From contig JAJCYH010000003.1 in assembly GCA_029262995.1 (NCBI GenBank), positions 1-32,416 of the forward strand: DNA of 32,416 nucleotides, written 5' to 3'. Positions within the stretch are counted from its first letter, which is position 1, and each line of letters opens with the position of its first letter. The position numbers and the translations under genes were made by a program. A model generated the notes under the pieces. The model searched no databases and was not told the origin of the DNA. It worked only from the letters and a program-made list of their open reading frames with translations. Shown piece by piece: positions 1-9,408 of the stretch. The DNA is from Saprospiraceae bacterium (GTDB lineage: Bacteria > Bacteroidota > Bacteroidia > Chitinophagales > Saprospiraceae).

Positions 1-67
1 ACTCAGATGAAGTGACATCTAGTCACTTCATTCAATTCAAAAAGTATTGTAGCAAAGAGATTAAATT

Positions 68-107
68 AAGGCTATGAATTGAAAACCTTCGTTCAAGCCT
101 TTTTTTT
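68..107 (+). terminator. Rho-independent terminator, repeat copy 1 (first)
   Basis: AAGGCT (68-73) pairs with AGCCTT (96-101), and the stem extends by TGAA/TTCA after a one-base bulge. A run of eight T follows. The same structure lies 277 bp downstream in copy 2 (about 345-384) and in the partial copy at 621-661, where the T run is interrupted by one A. Confidence 0.6.
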
Positions 108-131
108 ATTTTTCACTACAAGTGGAATAGA

Positions 132-163
132 AAAGCTCATAGTTAACTCTGTGGGCTTTTTTT
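132..163 (+). terminator. Rho-independent terminator, repeat copy 1 (second)
   Basis: AAAGCTCA (132-139) pairs with TGGGCTTT (152-159) with one G-T pair, and a run of seven T follows. The loop contains the palindrome GTTAAC. The equivalent in copy 2 lies at about 409-440. The partial third copy ends before this hairpin. Confidence 0.55.
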
Positions 164-344
164 ATGCCCAGTTTATAATGGACAATGGTATGCTGACTGA
201 CTACAGGGAGCGTCAGTAGAGGTGATAAGTCGTCTCCCTACTCTATGGCTACCCACCCTCGCTTGAGAGCGAGGTTCACTCAGATGAAGTGACATCTAGT
301 CACTTCATTCAATTCAAAAAGTATTGTAGCAAAGAGATTAAATT

Positions 345-384
345 AAGGCTATGAATTGAAAACCTTCGTTCAAGCCTTTTTTTT
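345..384 (+). terminator. Rho-independent terminator, repeat copy 2 (first)
   Basis: Second-copy equivalent of the hairpin at 68-107, with the same 6-bp AAGGCT/AGCCTT stem, inner TGAA/TTCA pairing and T run. Confidence 0.55.
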
Positions 385-620
385 ATTTTTCACTACAAGT
401 GGAATAGAAAAGCTCATGGTTAACTCTATGGGCTTTTTTTATGCCCAGTTTATAATGGACAATGGCATGCTGACCGACTACAGGGAGCGTCAGTAGAGGT
501 GATAAGTCGTCTCCCTATTCTATGGCTACCCACCCTCGCTTGAGAGCGAGGTTCACTCAGTTGAAGTGACATCTAGTCACTTCATTCAATTCAAAATGTA
601 TTGTAGCAAAGAGATAAATT

Positions 621-661
621 AAGGCTATGAATTGAAAATCTTCGTTCAAGCCTTATTTTTT
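621..661 (+). terminator. Rho-independent terminator, repeat copy 3 (partial)
   Basis: AAGGCT (621-626) pairs with AGCCTT (649-654), followed by A and six T. This is the last recognisable part of the array before ordinary AT-rich spacer. From 666 to 863 I see only AT-rich sequence; it presumably contains the promoter of the downstream protease gene, but no box is good enough to call. Confidence 0.5.
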
Positions 662-863
662 CACTAATTTGTAAATTGTATTGCAATTTCAACTCTCTTT
701 TCTTCTTTAATGATTTTAAGCAATGAAATTTTATTGCTAATTTTATTTTCCCTATTTGAGTTTTTCATTTCCAATTGGTTTGTCGATTAAGATTTTAGGA
801 TTTATTCTGATTTCCTTTGGTCTGCTTACAATTAGTTTGTAGAAATCTGTAAAATTGCTATTG

Positions 864-2699
864 ATGAAGTTTTTAGTATTTCTTTTTAGTTTGGTATGCT
901 CTTTTGACTGTTTTTGTCAAGCGATAAATTATACATCTGAACAAGTTCATGAATTGGATAAAGCAGCTTGTGGAACACCCCCAATTACTTTTGAGGATAG
1001 AATCAAAGGATTAAAATCTAAAGGAAAAGTAAGCTTGAATAAGAATAATGGTTTTACACAATTGCCAATAAGAGCTCACATATTCCGATTGGATGATGGA
1101 AGTGGTGGTTTGCCTCTTAGTGATTTAAACGAAGCTTTGGCTAATTTGAATAATGTTTACCATCCAGAAAGTATTGAATGGTATTTGGCTGATGTAAATT
1201 ATATAAATAGTACCGCATATTATACATTTGAAACTTCAGAAGAACCTGCAGTGCGTGCTGCGTATTTAATCGATGATGCAGTTAATGTGTTTTTTGCAAA
1301 TGAAGTGTCAAATGGTTCAGGAGCATATTATTGTGGATATGCTTATTATCCTGCCAATAGCGATCAAAGCCTTTGTATTCTGATGGACAATGGATGTACA
1401 TCAACTTCTGTAAATGGAACCTTTGTCCATGAATTTGGACATCATCTGAGTCTTCCACATACTCACAATTATACTTCAAATGGGAATGATCATTCTTTAG
1501 CTGAACATGTACCACGATCAGGACCACAGTCTAATTGTTCAACTGATGGTGATTTTATTTGTGATACTGAAGCTGATCCAACCGGTCCTACTTCTGCTTG
1601 TATTTATACCGGAGGTGAATCTGACATTTATGGCAACGCTTATGAGCCTCCAGTTGATAATATTATGTCTTATTATTCTGATGCTTGTGGTGGCATTTTT
1701 ACGCCTGGACAATATACAGATATCGGGATAGGCTTAACATCTAGGTTGGGTCATTCTGCTTACGATTTAGATGGAGCAGCTCCTGAAAATGTGACTAACC
1801 CTTCTGGATTGACTGCTACAGTGAATAGCAATCAAATTGATTTAAGCTGGAATGACAATGCTAATAATGAAACAGGATTTTTAATTGAACGCTCTGATGA
1901 TGGCGGGTCAACCTATAGAGCTCTACCTTTTGGAGGCGTAGCTGCAAATGTAACAAGTTTTATAGATACAGATTTAGATCCATTTACCGAGTATAGATAT
2001 AGGGTAAAAGCAAGTAATGATGATCCAGATCATTATTCTAATATTATAATTATAACATCTGAACGATGTTATACAGCTAGCTTACAATTTAACTCAGGGC
2101 AACTAATTCAATCTCCTGTAGACATACCAAACTTACCTGTTACTGCTCCCACTTGTCAATCCGTATTTCCTGTTACAATTACTGTTGTTGGAGACTTTGG
2201 AGCTAGTTTCGAAATCTGCGATATCTTAGGAGAAGACATGGCGGTTTTAGATCAAACAGAAATTGCACCAGCGGACTGTAATCTTGATGGAGCTACGACT
2301 TCATTTAATATCAATACAACTCAATATAACATTTGGGCACTTAACGGAACTATAACTTTCTATATAGATGCCAACGTTAATGTTGGCGATTTTTGTTCTC
2401 AAAATACAGTAGTTGCTTGTATAGAAATAGATGATTGTGGAAATGGTTCTTGCCCTGAAAACTATAGCGGTGTTAACGAACTAACAGGATTACAAGTTGT
2501 TTCAGAAGATTTTGAAACAGATGGCGAAATAGAAACAAGCCAAAGTATTGAAGGCTCTATTGGCGTAACTTATGATTCCGGTGTATCTATTACGTTTTTG
2601 CCAGGATTTCAAAATGCTATTGGATCTTTTTTCGAAGCTTTTATTGATGGATGTGGTAATCTCTTTAAAGAACCTGAGGAACAATCTTCAGACAAATAG
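864..2699 (+). CDS. Secreted metzincin-like (pappalysin-type) metalloprotease with FN3 and 3-coathanger-type C-terminus
   Basis: A secreted zinc protease of about 611 residues. I chose the ATG at 864 because the upstream in-frame codons (855, 861) are TTG and the ATG starts a clean signal peptide (MKFLVFLFSLVCSF, cleavage near CFCQ). The extended zinc motif HEFGHHLSLPH is at about residues 189-199 (three His ligands, catalytic Glu 190), with a Met-turn-like NIMSYY near 266-271; this arrangement is typical of metzincins such as the PAPP-A/pappalysin families. A fibronectin type III domain follows (about 312-397). A Cys-containing beta domain then leads to a C-terminal stretch (SIEGSIGV...LLPGF-like...EAFIDGC) resembling the 3-coathanger stack domain of Bacteroidota. 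No classical T9SS tail is visible. Its stop lies 1 bp from that of convergent fumC. Substrate unknown. Confidence 0.82.
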   Translation: MKFLVFLFSLVCSFDCFCQAINYTSEQVHELDKAACGTPPITFEDRIKGLKSKGKVSLNKNNGFTQLPIRAHIFRLDDGSGGLPLSDLNEALANLNNVYHPESIEWYLADVNYINSTAYYTFETSEEPAVRAAYLIDDAVNVFFANEVSNGSGAYYCGYAYYPANSDQSLCILMDNGCTSTSVNGTFVHEFGHHLSLPHTHNYTSNGNDHSLAEHVPRSGPQSNCSTDGDFICDTEADPTGPTSACIYTGGESDIYGNAYEPPVDNIMSYYSDACGGIFTPGQYTDIGIGLTSRLGHSAYDLDGAAPENVTNPSGLTATVNSNQIDLSWNDNANNETGFLIERSDDGGSTYRALPFGGVAANVTSFIDTDLDPFTEYRYRVKASNDDPDHYSNIIIITSERCYTASLQFNSGQLIQSPVDIPNLPVTAPTCQSVFPVTITVVGDFGASFEICDILGEDMAVLDQTEIAPADCNLDGATTSFNINTTQYNIWALNGTITFYIDANVNVGDFCSQNTVVACIEIDDCGNGSCPENYSGVNELTGLQVVSEDFETDGEIETSQSIEGSIGVTYDSGVSITFLPGFQNAIGSFFEAFIDGCGNLFKEPEEQSSDK

Positions 2700-2700
2700 A

Positions 2701-4083
2701 TTATAACATCTTTTCAGGCCTTACCCAAAGATCAAATTCTTTTTCAGTCAGATAAGCTAATTTAAGAGCAGCTTCCTTAAGGCTTGTTCCTTCTTTATAA
2801 GCTTTCTTAGCAATTTCAGCAGCTTTATCATAACCAATTTTTGTATTTAAGGCGGTAACTAACATCAATGAATTGTTAAGACTCTCATTAATCCTTTGCT
2901 CATTAGGAGTAAGACCAGCAATGCAATTATCACAAAAACTTAATGCAGCATCCCCTATCAGTTGAGCGGACATTAGAAAATTGAAAATCATGACGGGTTT
3001 AAAAACATTCAACTGAAACTGACCACTCATACCAGCTATGTTTATCGTTACATCATTCCCCATTACTTGGGCCATTGCCATTGTAAGTGCTTCAGATTGA
3101 GTAGGATTTACTTTACCAGGCATAATGGAAGAACCAGGCTCATTGGCTGGAATTGTAATTTCTCCGATACCACATCTAGGACCAGATGCTAACATTCTAA
3201 TATCATTTCCAATTTTCATCAAAGAAACCGCTACAGTTTTCAAAGCGCCATGGCTTTCAACGAGTGCATCATGAGCAGCTAATCCTTCAAATTTATTGAC
3301 ACCTGTTACAAATGGATGTCCTGTTAACTTAGCAATCTTTGAAGCTACAGTCTTACTGTATTTCTTTGGCGTATTTAGACCTGTTCCAACCGCAGTACCG
3401 CCTAGAGCTAATTGAGCTAAGTGGCTCAAACTGTTTTTTATGGCTTTTATGCCAAAATCCAATTGACTAACATATGCGGAAAGTTCTTGTCCCAATGTTA
3501 CTGGTGTAGCATCCATAAAATGCGTCCTTCCAATTTTTACAACTTTTTTATTGGCTTTGGATTTGTTATTTAGTTCGTCTCTTAATCTTTGAAGACCAGG
3601 TAATGTAACTTCCAAAAGTTTTGAATATGCAGCAATATGCATTGCTGTTGGAAACGTATCATTAGATGACTGAGATTTGTTAACATCATCATTTGGGTGA
3701 AGAATTTTTTTCTCATCAGTTAGTTTACCTCCCTTTATAACATGTGCTCTGTTGGAAATTACCTCATTAACATTCATATTGGTTTGAGTGCCAGAACCTG
3801 TTTGCCACACAACTAGTGGAAATTGATCATCTAGTTTACCTTGAATGATTTCCTTACAAACTTGAGCGATAAGTTTAGCCTTTGATTTCGGCAAGACACC
3901 TAATTCAGCATTGGTTTCAGCAGCAGCCATTTTTAATACACCATAAGCTCGAATTACTTCTATTGGTATTTTTTGACCACCAATGAGAAAGTTTTCACTA
4001 GAACGCTGGGTTTGAGCTGCCCAATATTTATCTGCTGGCACTTTAATAGTACCTATTGAATCTTTTTCTTTTCTGTAAGACAT
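2701..4083 (-). CDS. fumC: Class II fumarate hydratase
   Basis: Catalyses reversible hydration of fumarate to malate in the citric acid cycle; cytosolic homotetramer. The fumarase/aspartase superfamily signature [10 protein letters not shown] is at about residues 317-326 and carries the catalytic serine loop. Substrate-contact stretches include [10 protein letters not shown] (about 95-104), [14 protein letters not shown] (about 129-142) and [10 protein letters not shown] (about 185-194, with the general-base-region His). Length of 460 aa matches FumC. I placed the start at the ATG at 4083 ([11 protein letters not shown]); the frame extends four codons upstream to a TTG, which is less likely. 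Monocistronic by appearance, convergent with the protease gene and divergent from the superoxide dismutase gene. Confidence 0.96.
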   Translation of the reverse strand: MSYRKEKDSIGTIKVPADKYWAAQTQRSSENFLIGGQKIPIEVIRAYGVLKMAAAETNAELGVLPKSKAKLIAQVCKEIIQGKLDDQFPLVVWQTGSGTQTNMNVNEVISNRAHVIKGGKLTDEKKILHPNDDVNKSQSSNDTFPTAMHIAAYSKLLEVTLPGLQRLRDELNNKSKANKKVVKIGRTHFMDATPVTLGQELSAYVSQLDFGIKAIKNSLSHLAQLALGGTAVGTGLNTPKKYSKTVASKIAKLTGHPFVTGVNKFEGLAAHDALVESHGALKTVAVSLMKIGNDIRMLASGPRCGIGEITIPANEPGSSIMPGKVNPTQSEALTMAMAQVMGNDVTINIAGMSGQFQLNVFKPVMIFNFLMSAQLIGDAALSFCDNCIAGLTPNEQRINESLNNSLMLVTALNTKIGYDKAAEIAKKAYKEGTSLKEAALKLAYLTEKEFDLWVRPEKML

Positions 4084-4109
4084 TGTTTTATTCAAGTTTA
4101 AATGAATTG

Positions 4110-4117
4110 CAAAGTTA
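4110..4117 (-). promoter_or_regulatory. Candidate -7 box of fumC (TAACTTTG)
   Basis: On the minus strand this reads TAACTTTG, an exact match to the Bacteroidota -7 consensus TAnnTTTG, 26 bp upstream of the fumC ATG. No good TTG -33 element is seen at the expected distance, so the call is tentative. Confidence 0.4.
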
Positions 4118-4195
4118 ATGAAGATGTTAATAAGATGAACTTCTTATCTTTAAGTTGGTTTCATATTTATACATTATTAACAAAAAAAGAATAAA

Positions 4196-4804
4196 ATGGC
4201 TTTTGAATTACCATCTTTACCGTATGCACATGATGCTTTAGAACCTAATATTGATACAACGACCATGCAAATACATCATGGCAAACATCATGCGGGATAT
4301 ACTAGCAAATTAAATGCTGCTATTCAAGGTACAGATCTTGAATCTAAATCAATTGAAGATATATTAACCAATATGGATATGTCTAATGCTGCTGTTAGAA
4401 ATAATGGTGGTGGCTATTACAACCACAGTCTATTCTGGACAGTAATGTCTCCTGATGGTGGTGGACAGCCTAGTGGTGAATTGGCAGATGCAATAAATTC
4501 TGCTTATGGTTCATTTGATGGCTTTAAAGAAAAATTTGCTTCAGCTGCAGGAACAAGATTTGGAAGTGGCTGGGCTTGGTTATGTGTTCATCCCGGAGGT
4601 AAGGTAGAAGTTTGTTCTACGCCTAATCAAGATAATCCATTAATGCCTGACGCTGGTTGTAATGGTAAACCAATTCTTGGATTAGATGTATGGGAACATG
4701 CTTACTATCTAAAATACCAAAATAGAAGACCTGATTATGTACAGGCCTTTTTCAATGTGATTAACTGGGAAGAAGTATCAAAAAGATATACAGAGAGTAA
4801 ATAA
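4196..4804 (+). CDS. Superoxide dismutase, Mn/Fe family
   Basis: Converts superoxide to oxygen and hydrogen peroxide. The 202-aa protein has all four metal ligands: His27 (QIHHGKHH), His77 (YYNHSLFW), Asp164 and His168, the last two in the family signature DVWEHAYY. Gly at the GGGYYNHS position and Gln145 in the STPNQDNP loop look more like Mn or cambialistic enzymes than strict Fe enzymes; metal choice cannot be settled from sequence alone. No signal peptide, so cytosolic. It starts at an ATG divergent from fumC and ends in a terminator shared with convergent asnS. Confidence 0.95.
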   Translation: MAFELPSLPYAHDALEPNIDTTTMQIHHGKHHAGYTSKLNAAIQGTDLESKSIEDILTNMDMSNAAVRNNGGGYYNHSLFWTVMSPDGGGQPSGELADAINSAYGSFDGFKEKFASAAGTRFGSGWAWLCVHPGGKVEVCSTPNQDNPLMPDAGCNGKPILGLDVWEHAYYLKYQNRRPDYVQAFFNVINWEEVSKRYTESK

Positions 4805-4813
4805 AATGGAAAT

Positions 4814-4840
4814 GCCTGAGTGTAAAGCTCAGGCTTTATT
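4814..4840. terminator. Terminator between superoxide dismutase and asnS
   Basis: GCCTGAG (4814-4820) pairs with CTCAGGC (4828-4834) around a 7-nt loop, then a T-rich tail (TTTATTTATT). It lies 10 bp after the superoxide dismutase stop codon and just beyond the 3' end of asnS. Confidence 0.75.
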
Positions 4841-4842
4841 TA

Positions 4843-6279
4843 TTAGAATTCTGCATTTCCTGGAAAACGAGGAAATGGAATTACATCTCTTATATTTGAC
4901 ATTCCAGTTATAAATTGCACTAGTCTTTCAAGGCCTAATCCAAATCCTGCATGTTCACAAGTCCCATACCTTCTGGTGTCCAAAAACCAATCCATCTCCT
5001 CAGCAGGAATATCAAAAGCTTTCATTCTTTCCAATAAAACATCTAGACGTTCTTCTCTTTGCGATCCCCCTACTATTTCTCCAATTCCAGGGAACAAGAT
5101 ATCCATAGCCCTTACAGTTGTATCATCTTCATTTAACCTCATATAGAAGGCTTTAATTTCTTTTGGATAGTCAGTAAGGATAACTGGTTTTTTAAAGTGT
5201 TTCTCAACAAGATATCTTTCATGTTCAGATTGGAGGTCAGTTCCCCATTCTTCAATGACATATTGAAATTTCTTTTTCTTGTTTGGTTTAGAATTCATCA
5301 ATATCCTGATAGCCTCAGTATAAGTCAACCTTTCGAAATCATTTTCTACACAAAACTTTAATTTTTCAATGAGTTTCATTTCTGATCTTTCGATCTGCGG
5401 CTTTTGACTTTCTTCTTGTGTTAATCTTTCTTCAAGAAAATCAAGATCATCAGGATTCTGATCAATACAATATTGGATAACATATTTTAAAAGCTCTTCC
5501 GCAAGGTCCATATCATCATTGAGGTCAGCAAAAGCCATCTCTGGTTCTATCATCCAGAATTCTGCAAGATGCCTGCTGGTATTAGAATTTTCTGCTCTGA
5601 AAGTAGGCCCAAATGTATAAACATCCGTCAAAGCCAAAGCACCCAACTCAGCTTCCAATTGACCAGAAACAGTAAGATTAGTAGCCTTGTTAAAAAAATC
5701 TTCTTTGAAATTTATTTCATTATCATTGGTTAATGGTATATTCTTTAAATCAAGAGTAGTTACCTGAAACATTTCTCCTGCACCTTCAGCATCTGACCCA
5801 GTAATTATGGGAGTATGCAAATAATAAAAGCCTTTATCATTGAAAAATTTGTGGATTGCAAATGCTATACTGTGCCTAACTCTGAATACAGCACCAAACG
5901 TATTAGTTCGAAATCTGAGGTGTGCAATTTCTCTTAAAAACTCAAGACTATGACGCTTTGGCTGTAAAGGATATTTAGAGGGGTCAGCTTCTCCTAATAT
6001 TGTTACTTGAGAGGCTTTGATTTCAACTTTCTGTCCAGAGCCTTGTGACTCAACAACGGTTCCTTGAGCTTTAATAGCAGCTCCGGTATTAATTTTTTTT
6101 ATTTCGTCTTCAGTTAAAGAATCTTTATCTATTACAACTTGGAGAGTATGTATCGTAGATCCATCATTCACTGCAATAAATTGATTGTTTCTAAATGTTC
6201 GAACCCAACCATTGATCACCACTTCATAATCCTTCTGGTCTGATGCCAGAATCTCTTTTATTTTTTTTCTTAGAGACAT
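4843..6279 (-). CDS. asnS: Asparaginyl-tRNA synthetase
   Basis: Charges tRNA-Asn with asparagine; class IIb aminoacyl-tRNA synthetase, cytosolic dimer. An N-terminal OB-fold anticodon-binding domain (about 18-105, [11 protein letters not shown]...) is followed by the class II catalytic domain: motif 2 around [21 protein letters not shown], and motif 3 GFGLGLERL near the C-terminus, ending in the typical [10 protein letters not shown]. The 478-aa length is normal. The TSRHLAEF context and the SGQLEAE segment fit AsnRS rather than AspRS. A candidate -7 box lies 17 bp upstream, separating it from batD. The cognate tRNA-Asn lies in the same window at 13804. Confidence 0.96.
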   Translation of the reverse strand: MSLRKKIKEILASDQKDYEVVINGWVRTFRNNQFIAVNDGSTIHTLQVVIDKDSLTEDEIKKINTGAAIKAQGTVVESQGSGQKVEIKASQVTILGEADPSKYPLQPKRHSLEFLREIAHLRFRTNTFGAVFRVRHSIAFAIHKFFNDKGFYYLHTPIITGSDAEGAGEMFQVTTLDLKNIPLTNDNEINFKEDFFNKATNLTVSGQLEAELGALALTDVYTFGPTFRAENSNTSRHLAEFWMIEPEMAFADLNDDMDLAEELLKYVIQYCIDQNPDDLDFLEERLTQEESQKPQIERSEMKLIEKLKFCVENDFERLTYTEAIRILMNSKPNKKKKFQYVIEEWGTDLQSEHERYLVEKHFKKPVILTDYPKEIKAFYMRLNEDDTTVRAMDILFPGIGEIVGGSQREERLDVLLERMKAFDIPAEEMDWFLDTRRYGTCEHAGFGLGLERLVQFITGMSNIRDVIPFPRFPGNAEF

Positions 6280-6296
6280 GTTTTAATATTGAATTG

Positions 6297-6304
6297 CAAA
6301 AGTA
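6297..6304 (-). promoter_or_regulatory. Candidate -7 box of asnS (TACTTTTG)
   Basis: The minus strand reads TACTTTTG, an exact TAnnTTTG match in the 64-bp gap between batD and asnS. About 20 bp upstream there is only a TTT-type -33 element. It would give asnS its own transcript even if the Bat run reads through. Confidence 0.4.
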
Positions 6305-6343
6305 ATTTAAATGCAATGGAAAGGAAACTAAATCATTCTACTT

Positions 6344-8041
6344 TTATGATTCAATCATTGTGAATAAATTAAGTGTTTTACGATAGATTTCCTGCTTATT
6401 CTGCATAAAACCAGGAGCATACAATGCCGTTTCAGAAGCATTCATGATTTCTTCAAAACTGTCAATCTGCTCTTTAGTCAAAGGAGTAGATTTTAATTTC
6501 TCAATACATTCTGAAGTATTGATGTGAAACGCCTGAATATTGTATTTGTCTTGAATAAATTGCTTAACCGATCTGGATAATTCTTCATAGAATGTTGGAT
6601 TATTCTCACTATTGATAAGCATTGATAATTTCTCCAACCTGAGTTTAGCTTTCTCTAGTGCTTTCTTCCGTTTGATTTCAAGAGGATCTTTTTGACCTGA
6701 TTTTCTTAGATATATATTATATGAAAACAATGTGATAATTGATAAGACAAATAAAATCAAATAAACATTATGTAGAAAAGTGCCATGTATTTTTCCTGAT
6801 GATTTTGACAAACTTGTATTTGGAAAAATATCGTTATTCACTGAATTATGATTTGTGGAGCTTATTGATGAAAAGCTATTTCCAGGTATTACATTTACGG
6901 GTGGTAGGGTTTTATGGATCTGAATATATTTTTGACTATCTGGGTTAAAGTAAGTAAACTCTGGATCTATCAGGTATTTACCAGGAAATCTCGGGACAAT
7001 AAGGTATTCGAAAGTTTTCCTATGGATCAGTTTATTTGATCTCGTGAATACTTCATCTTCAAGTACATTAGGGTCATATATGTCCAATGAGTCAGAGCTT
7101 AACCACATTGGTGGACCTACAGTTTTACTATCTCCATCTCCTGTGACTTGCAAAGTTATCGTAATGGCATCATCTGTTGTTATGCTTCTTTTTGCAACTA
7201 CAGCATCCATGTTATATCTTCCTATAGCTCCAGAGAAACTTTTAATATCTGTGTATGGCGTATTTTTTACTTCAAGATTGATAGAGTCCGTTATAACCCT
7301 TTTTTGCTTAAGCTGAGAAGAAAAGAGAAAACTTCTAGAATTTTTAGAGGTTGCAATTCCTAAATTTATTGAAATTGGCTGTATGGTATAATAAGATTTT
7401 TGTTGTGGGAAAAGGCTATACCTACGAATGATTTTGGTTGCATACTCTTGTCCATTGATAATTTCCCTGGTTGTTGGTTCCTGACCAGTACTGAGCATTT
7501 CTGTATAAAAGCCTTCAAAGTCTGGTTCAGATAATACATTTACAGATCTGACATCCAATTTGGTATATAATTTATAACTTAGTGTAATCTGTTGTCCTAC
7601 ATAACTGACGGTATCTGAACATATGGTTTTGATGAAAACATCTTCATAATCATTCTTGTTGCTAGGAACAGCCTTTATCACTTTAATTCTTTGTGCTTCA
7701 GTGTATTTTTTCCCAGATGAGCTTTCTATGCTTGCAGCACCGATAATAAAGTTTCCAGTTTTTTTAGGACTAAGGCTATAAGAGTAACTCAGTTTCTTGC
7801 TCATTGAACCATTGACTACCCTCATTGAACTACTTCTATTTGGACCAGAAAGAATATCAAAGTCCTTAAAGGAAGGTGGTTTAAAATTTCTACCATCTTC
7901 ATTTTCAAGAATGAACTGAACATCAACATAGGAACCCAAAACTATTTCTTTAGCATCCAGTTGAGCATAAAACCTTCCTGATTGGGCGTTAAGTTTAACA
8001 CTACATAGAATCAAACAAAGAGAAAATAAAATATACCGCAT
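6344..8041 (-). CDS. batD: BatD-family protein
   Basis: Large envelope protein of the Bat (Bacteroides aerotolerance) complex; precise biochemical role unknown. The 565-aa product has a signal peptide (MRYILFSLCLILCSVKLNAQ), tandem beta-sandwich regions typical of BatD/oxygen-tolerance proteins (the motif DILSGPNRSSSM near residue 63, SYSLSPKKTGNFIIG near 88), a transmembrane helix at about 428-444 (LILFVLSIITLFSYNIYL) and a cytoplasmic helical tail with KRKKALEKAKLRL. Its ATG directly abuts the stop codon of the upstream short BatD-like gene, so the two are probably translationally coupled. It is the last gene of the Bat run; no batE-like gene follows, since asnS comes next. Confidence 0.88.
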   Translation of the reverse strand: MRYILFSLCLILCSVKLNAQSGRFYAQLDAKEIVLGSYVDVQFILENEDGRNFKPPSFKDFDILSGPNRSSSMRVVNGSMSKKLSYSYSLSPKKTGNFIIGAASIESSSGKKYTEAQRIKVIKAVPSNKNDYEDVFIKTICSDTVSYVGQQITLSYKLYTKLDVRSVNVLSEPDFEGFYTEMLSTGQEPTTREIINGQEYATKIIRRYSLFPQQKSYYTIQPISINLGIATSKNSRSFLFSSQLKQKRVITDSINLEVKNTPYTDIKSFSGAIGRYNMDAVVAKRSITTDDAITITLQVTGDGDSKTVGPPMWLSSDSLDIYDPNVLEDEVFTRSNKLIHRKTFEYLIVPRFPGKYLIDPEFTYFNPDSQKYIQIHKTLPPVNVIPGNSFSSISSTNHNSVNNDIFPNTSLSKSSGKIHGTFLHNVYLILFVLSIITLFSYNIYLRKSGQKDPLEIKRKKALEKAKLRLEKLSMLINSENNPTFYEELSRSVKQFIQDKYNIQAFHINTSECIEKLKSTPLTKEQIDSFEEIMNASETALYAPGFMQNKQEIYRKTLNLFTMIES

Positions 8042-8545
8042 TTATATTTTTCTAATCTTCGCTTTTGATTGACTAGACTTTTCTAATTTTTTGGAATCAT
8101 CTTTATGAAAATTCATATTTGGCCATTGAAAGGATTCGAAAATAAAATTATTCTCCATTTTAGGATCTTCAATGATACCTAATGGATTAGGATAGACATT
8201 AAACTCCAATGCTTCTGTGTTAAGTTGTATATCTTGAGCTATTAAATAGGCTGGTGGAATATAATATTTTCCAATGTCCCTAGGTCTTAAGATATATGAA
8301 ATTGATCGTTTACTAGATTTGGCACCATTTATAATCTGCATAGATGAACTATAATTGGGTCCGCTCAAGATATCCATTTCTTCAAATTTAGGGGCTTCAA
8401 ATTTCCCCTCTGAATTCTCAATTATGAATTCAACTTTAATGCTATTACCAAGAAGGATAGAATCTTTACTCAAGTTAACTTGAAGTGATTGGGTATTTGC
8501 AGTAAAACCCATAAACAACAAACATGCTAAAATTGTATTTTTCAT
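8042..8545 (-). CDS. Short BatD-like protein (N-terminal BatD domain only)
   Basis: A 167-aa exported protein homologous to the N-terminal domain of the BatD encoded immediately downstream. Both share the pattern signal peptide, then VEFIIEN/VQFILEN, DILSGPN.SSSM..(I/V)NG, and a following SY.L.P...G motif. It lacks BatD's later beta domains, membrane helix and cytoplasmic tail, and ends in a Lys-rich tail. I chose the ATG at 8545 (MKNTILACLLFMGFTANTQS), which begins a signal peptide; the longer frame to 8611 starts at TTG. The zero-base junction with batD suggests co-expression. It may be a decoy or partner subunit, or the result of a partial duplication that remained in use. Confidence 0.75.
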   Translation of the reverse strand: MKNTILACLLFMGFTANTQSLQVNLSKDSILLGNSIKVEFIIENSEGKFEAPKFEEMDILSGPNYSSSMQIINGAKSSKRSISYILRPRDIGKYYIPPAYLIAQDIQLNTEALEFNVYPNPLGIIEDPKMENNFIFESFQWPNMNFHKDDSKKLEKSSQSKAKIRKI

Positions 8546-8638
8546 AGTTTTCTGGATTTTAATCAAAGTTAATATATAGCTGAAATATATAAAACCACTG
8601 AAAAGTTTCAACAGGTTAAAATTTTTACAAAATTTTAA

Positions 8639-9406
8639 CTACCAGTCTTTCTTTGGTTTCTTCCTATTGGAATTAAATTTTCTTAGTTTTTCCTGCACCT
8701 TTAGCTCTTCGCTTTGAATAATTTGAAGTAGTTTTTTAGCATCAGTGCTGTCCAATTGTTGTTTCTCTAATCTTGAACTATCAAAGGAAGAACTTTGGTT
8801 TTGAATGCTGCTGTCTTTTTTTTCTTCTTGTTGGTTTTGCTGTTGGTCTTGTTGTTGATTTTCTTCGTTTTGCTGATCACTATTTTGCTGCTGATCATTA
8901 TTTTGTTGATCTTGATCTTTGTTCTCTTCGTTTTGTTGATCACTATTTTGTTGCTGTTGCTGTTGTTGTTCCTGCATTTTAATCATTTTCATTGTTTCCT
9001 TAGCAGCGGCTAAATTGTATTTTGCCTCCTTATTATTGAGATTGTTCTTTAAAGCATTCTTATAGGCTTCAATAGATTCTTCAATTTTCTGATTATTATA
9101 ATAGGCATTTCCTAGATTGAAATAAGCATTGCTGCGTTCTTCATTATTTTTTGCACGATTAACAGCTCCTTGATAATGGTCTATAGCTTCTTCAAAACGC
9201 TCTTGCTTATAGATAGCATTTCCCAAGTTAAAGTTTGACTTTAAAGAATTATCACTGTCTTTTGCCTTTCGGTAAAATTCTTCTGCGGTGGTATAGTTTT
9301 CCTGAATATAATTTTTATCACCATCCATTAACAGTTCATGGGATGACTGAGACCAAATCTGGTTGGAAAGAGATAGAAAGACTAATATGAATAGACGGTA
9401 AATCAT
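8639..9406 (-). CDS. BatC-like TPR protein with Gln-rich tail
   Basis: Exported tetratricopeptide-repeat protein of the Bat operon. From the ATG at 9406 the signal peptide is MIYRLFILVFLSLSNQIWSQ; the in-frame TTG at 9412 is less likely. At least three TPR units follow (about 25-140: SNFNLGNAIYKQERFEEAIDHY, AYFNLGNAYYNNQKIEESIEAY and KEAKYNLAAAKE). A low-complexity stretch made of Gln, Asn, Asp and Glu (about 147-205) follows, then a short basic C-terminus. Bacteroides BatC has TPRs and lies between batB and batD, as here. The upstream batB stop is 2 bp away. The Gln-rich DNA is imperfectly repetitive and could expand or contract. Confidence 0.82.
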   Translation of the reverse strand: MIYRLFILVFLSLSNQIWSQSSHELLMDGDKNYIQENYTTAEEFYRKAKDSDNSLKSNFNLGNAIYKQERFEEAIDHYQGAVNRAKNNEERSNAYFNLGNAYYNNQKIEESIEAYKNALKNNLNNKEAKYNLAAAKETMKMIKMQEQQQQQQQNSDQQNEENKDQDQQNNDQQQNSDQQNEENQQQDQQQNQQEEKKDSSIQNQSSSFDSSRLEKQQLDSTDAKKLLQIIQSEELKVQEKLRKFNSNRKKPKKDW

Positions 9407-9408
9407 AA

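Larger units (their letters stand above)
1..665. repeat. 277-bp tandem repeat array, two full copies and one partial
   Basis: Copies begin at 1, 278 and 555, giving a 277-bp period. The first two are almost identical, with only a few substitutions, and the third stops near 665. No long reading frame crosses the array. Each copy holds a perfect 9-bp stem with a 5-nt loop (8-16 with 22-30 in copy 1), two terminator-like hairpins followed by T runs (68-107 and 132-163), a CTGAC/GTCAG inverted repeat near 190-215, and a 7-bp stem with loop TGAG (257-263 with 268-274). The array may continue upstream of the window. Repeated non-coding RNA genes or a terminator-bearing spacer duplicated by slippage both fit; the sequence does not decide between them. 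Confidence 0.9.

Noticed and set aside
8773-9013. Hydrophobic plus-strand frames opposite the BatC Gln-rich region
   Set aside because: They are the antisense of Gln/Asn-rich coding sequence, which always reads as Leu/Val/Phe-rich on the other strand.
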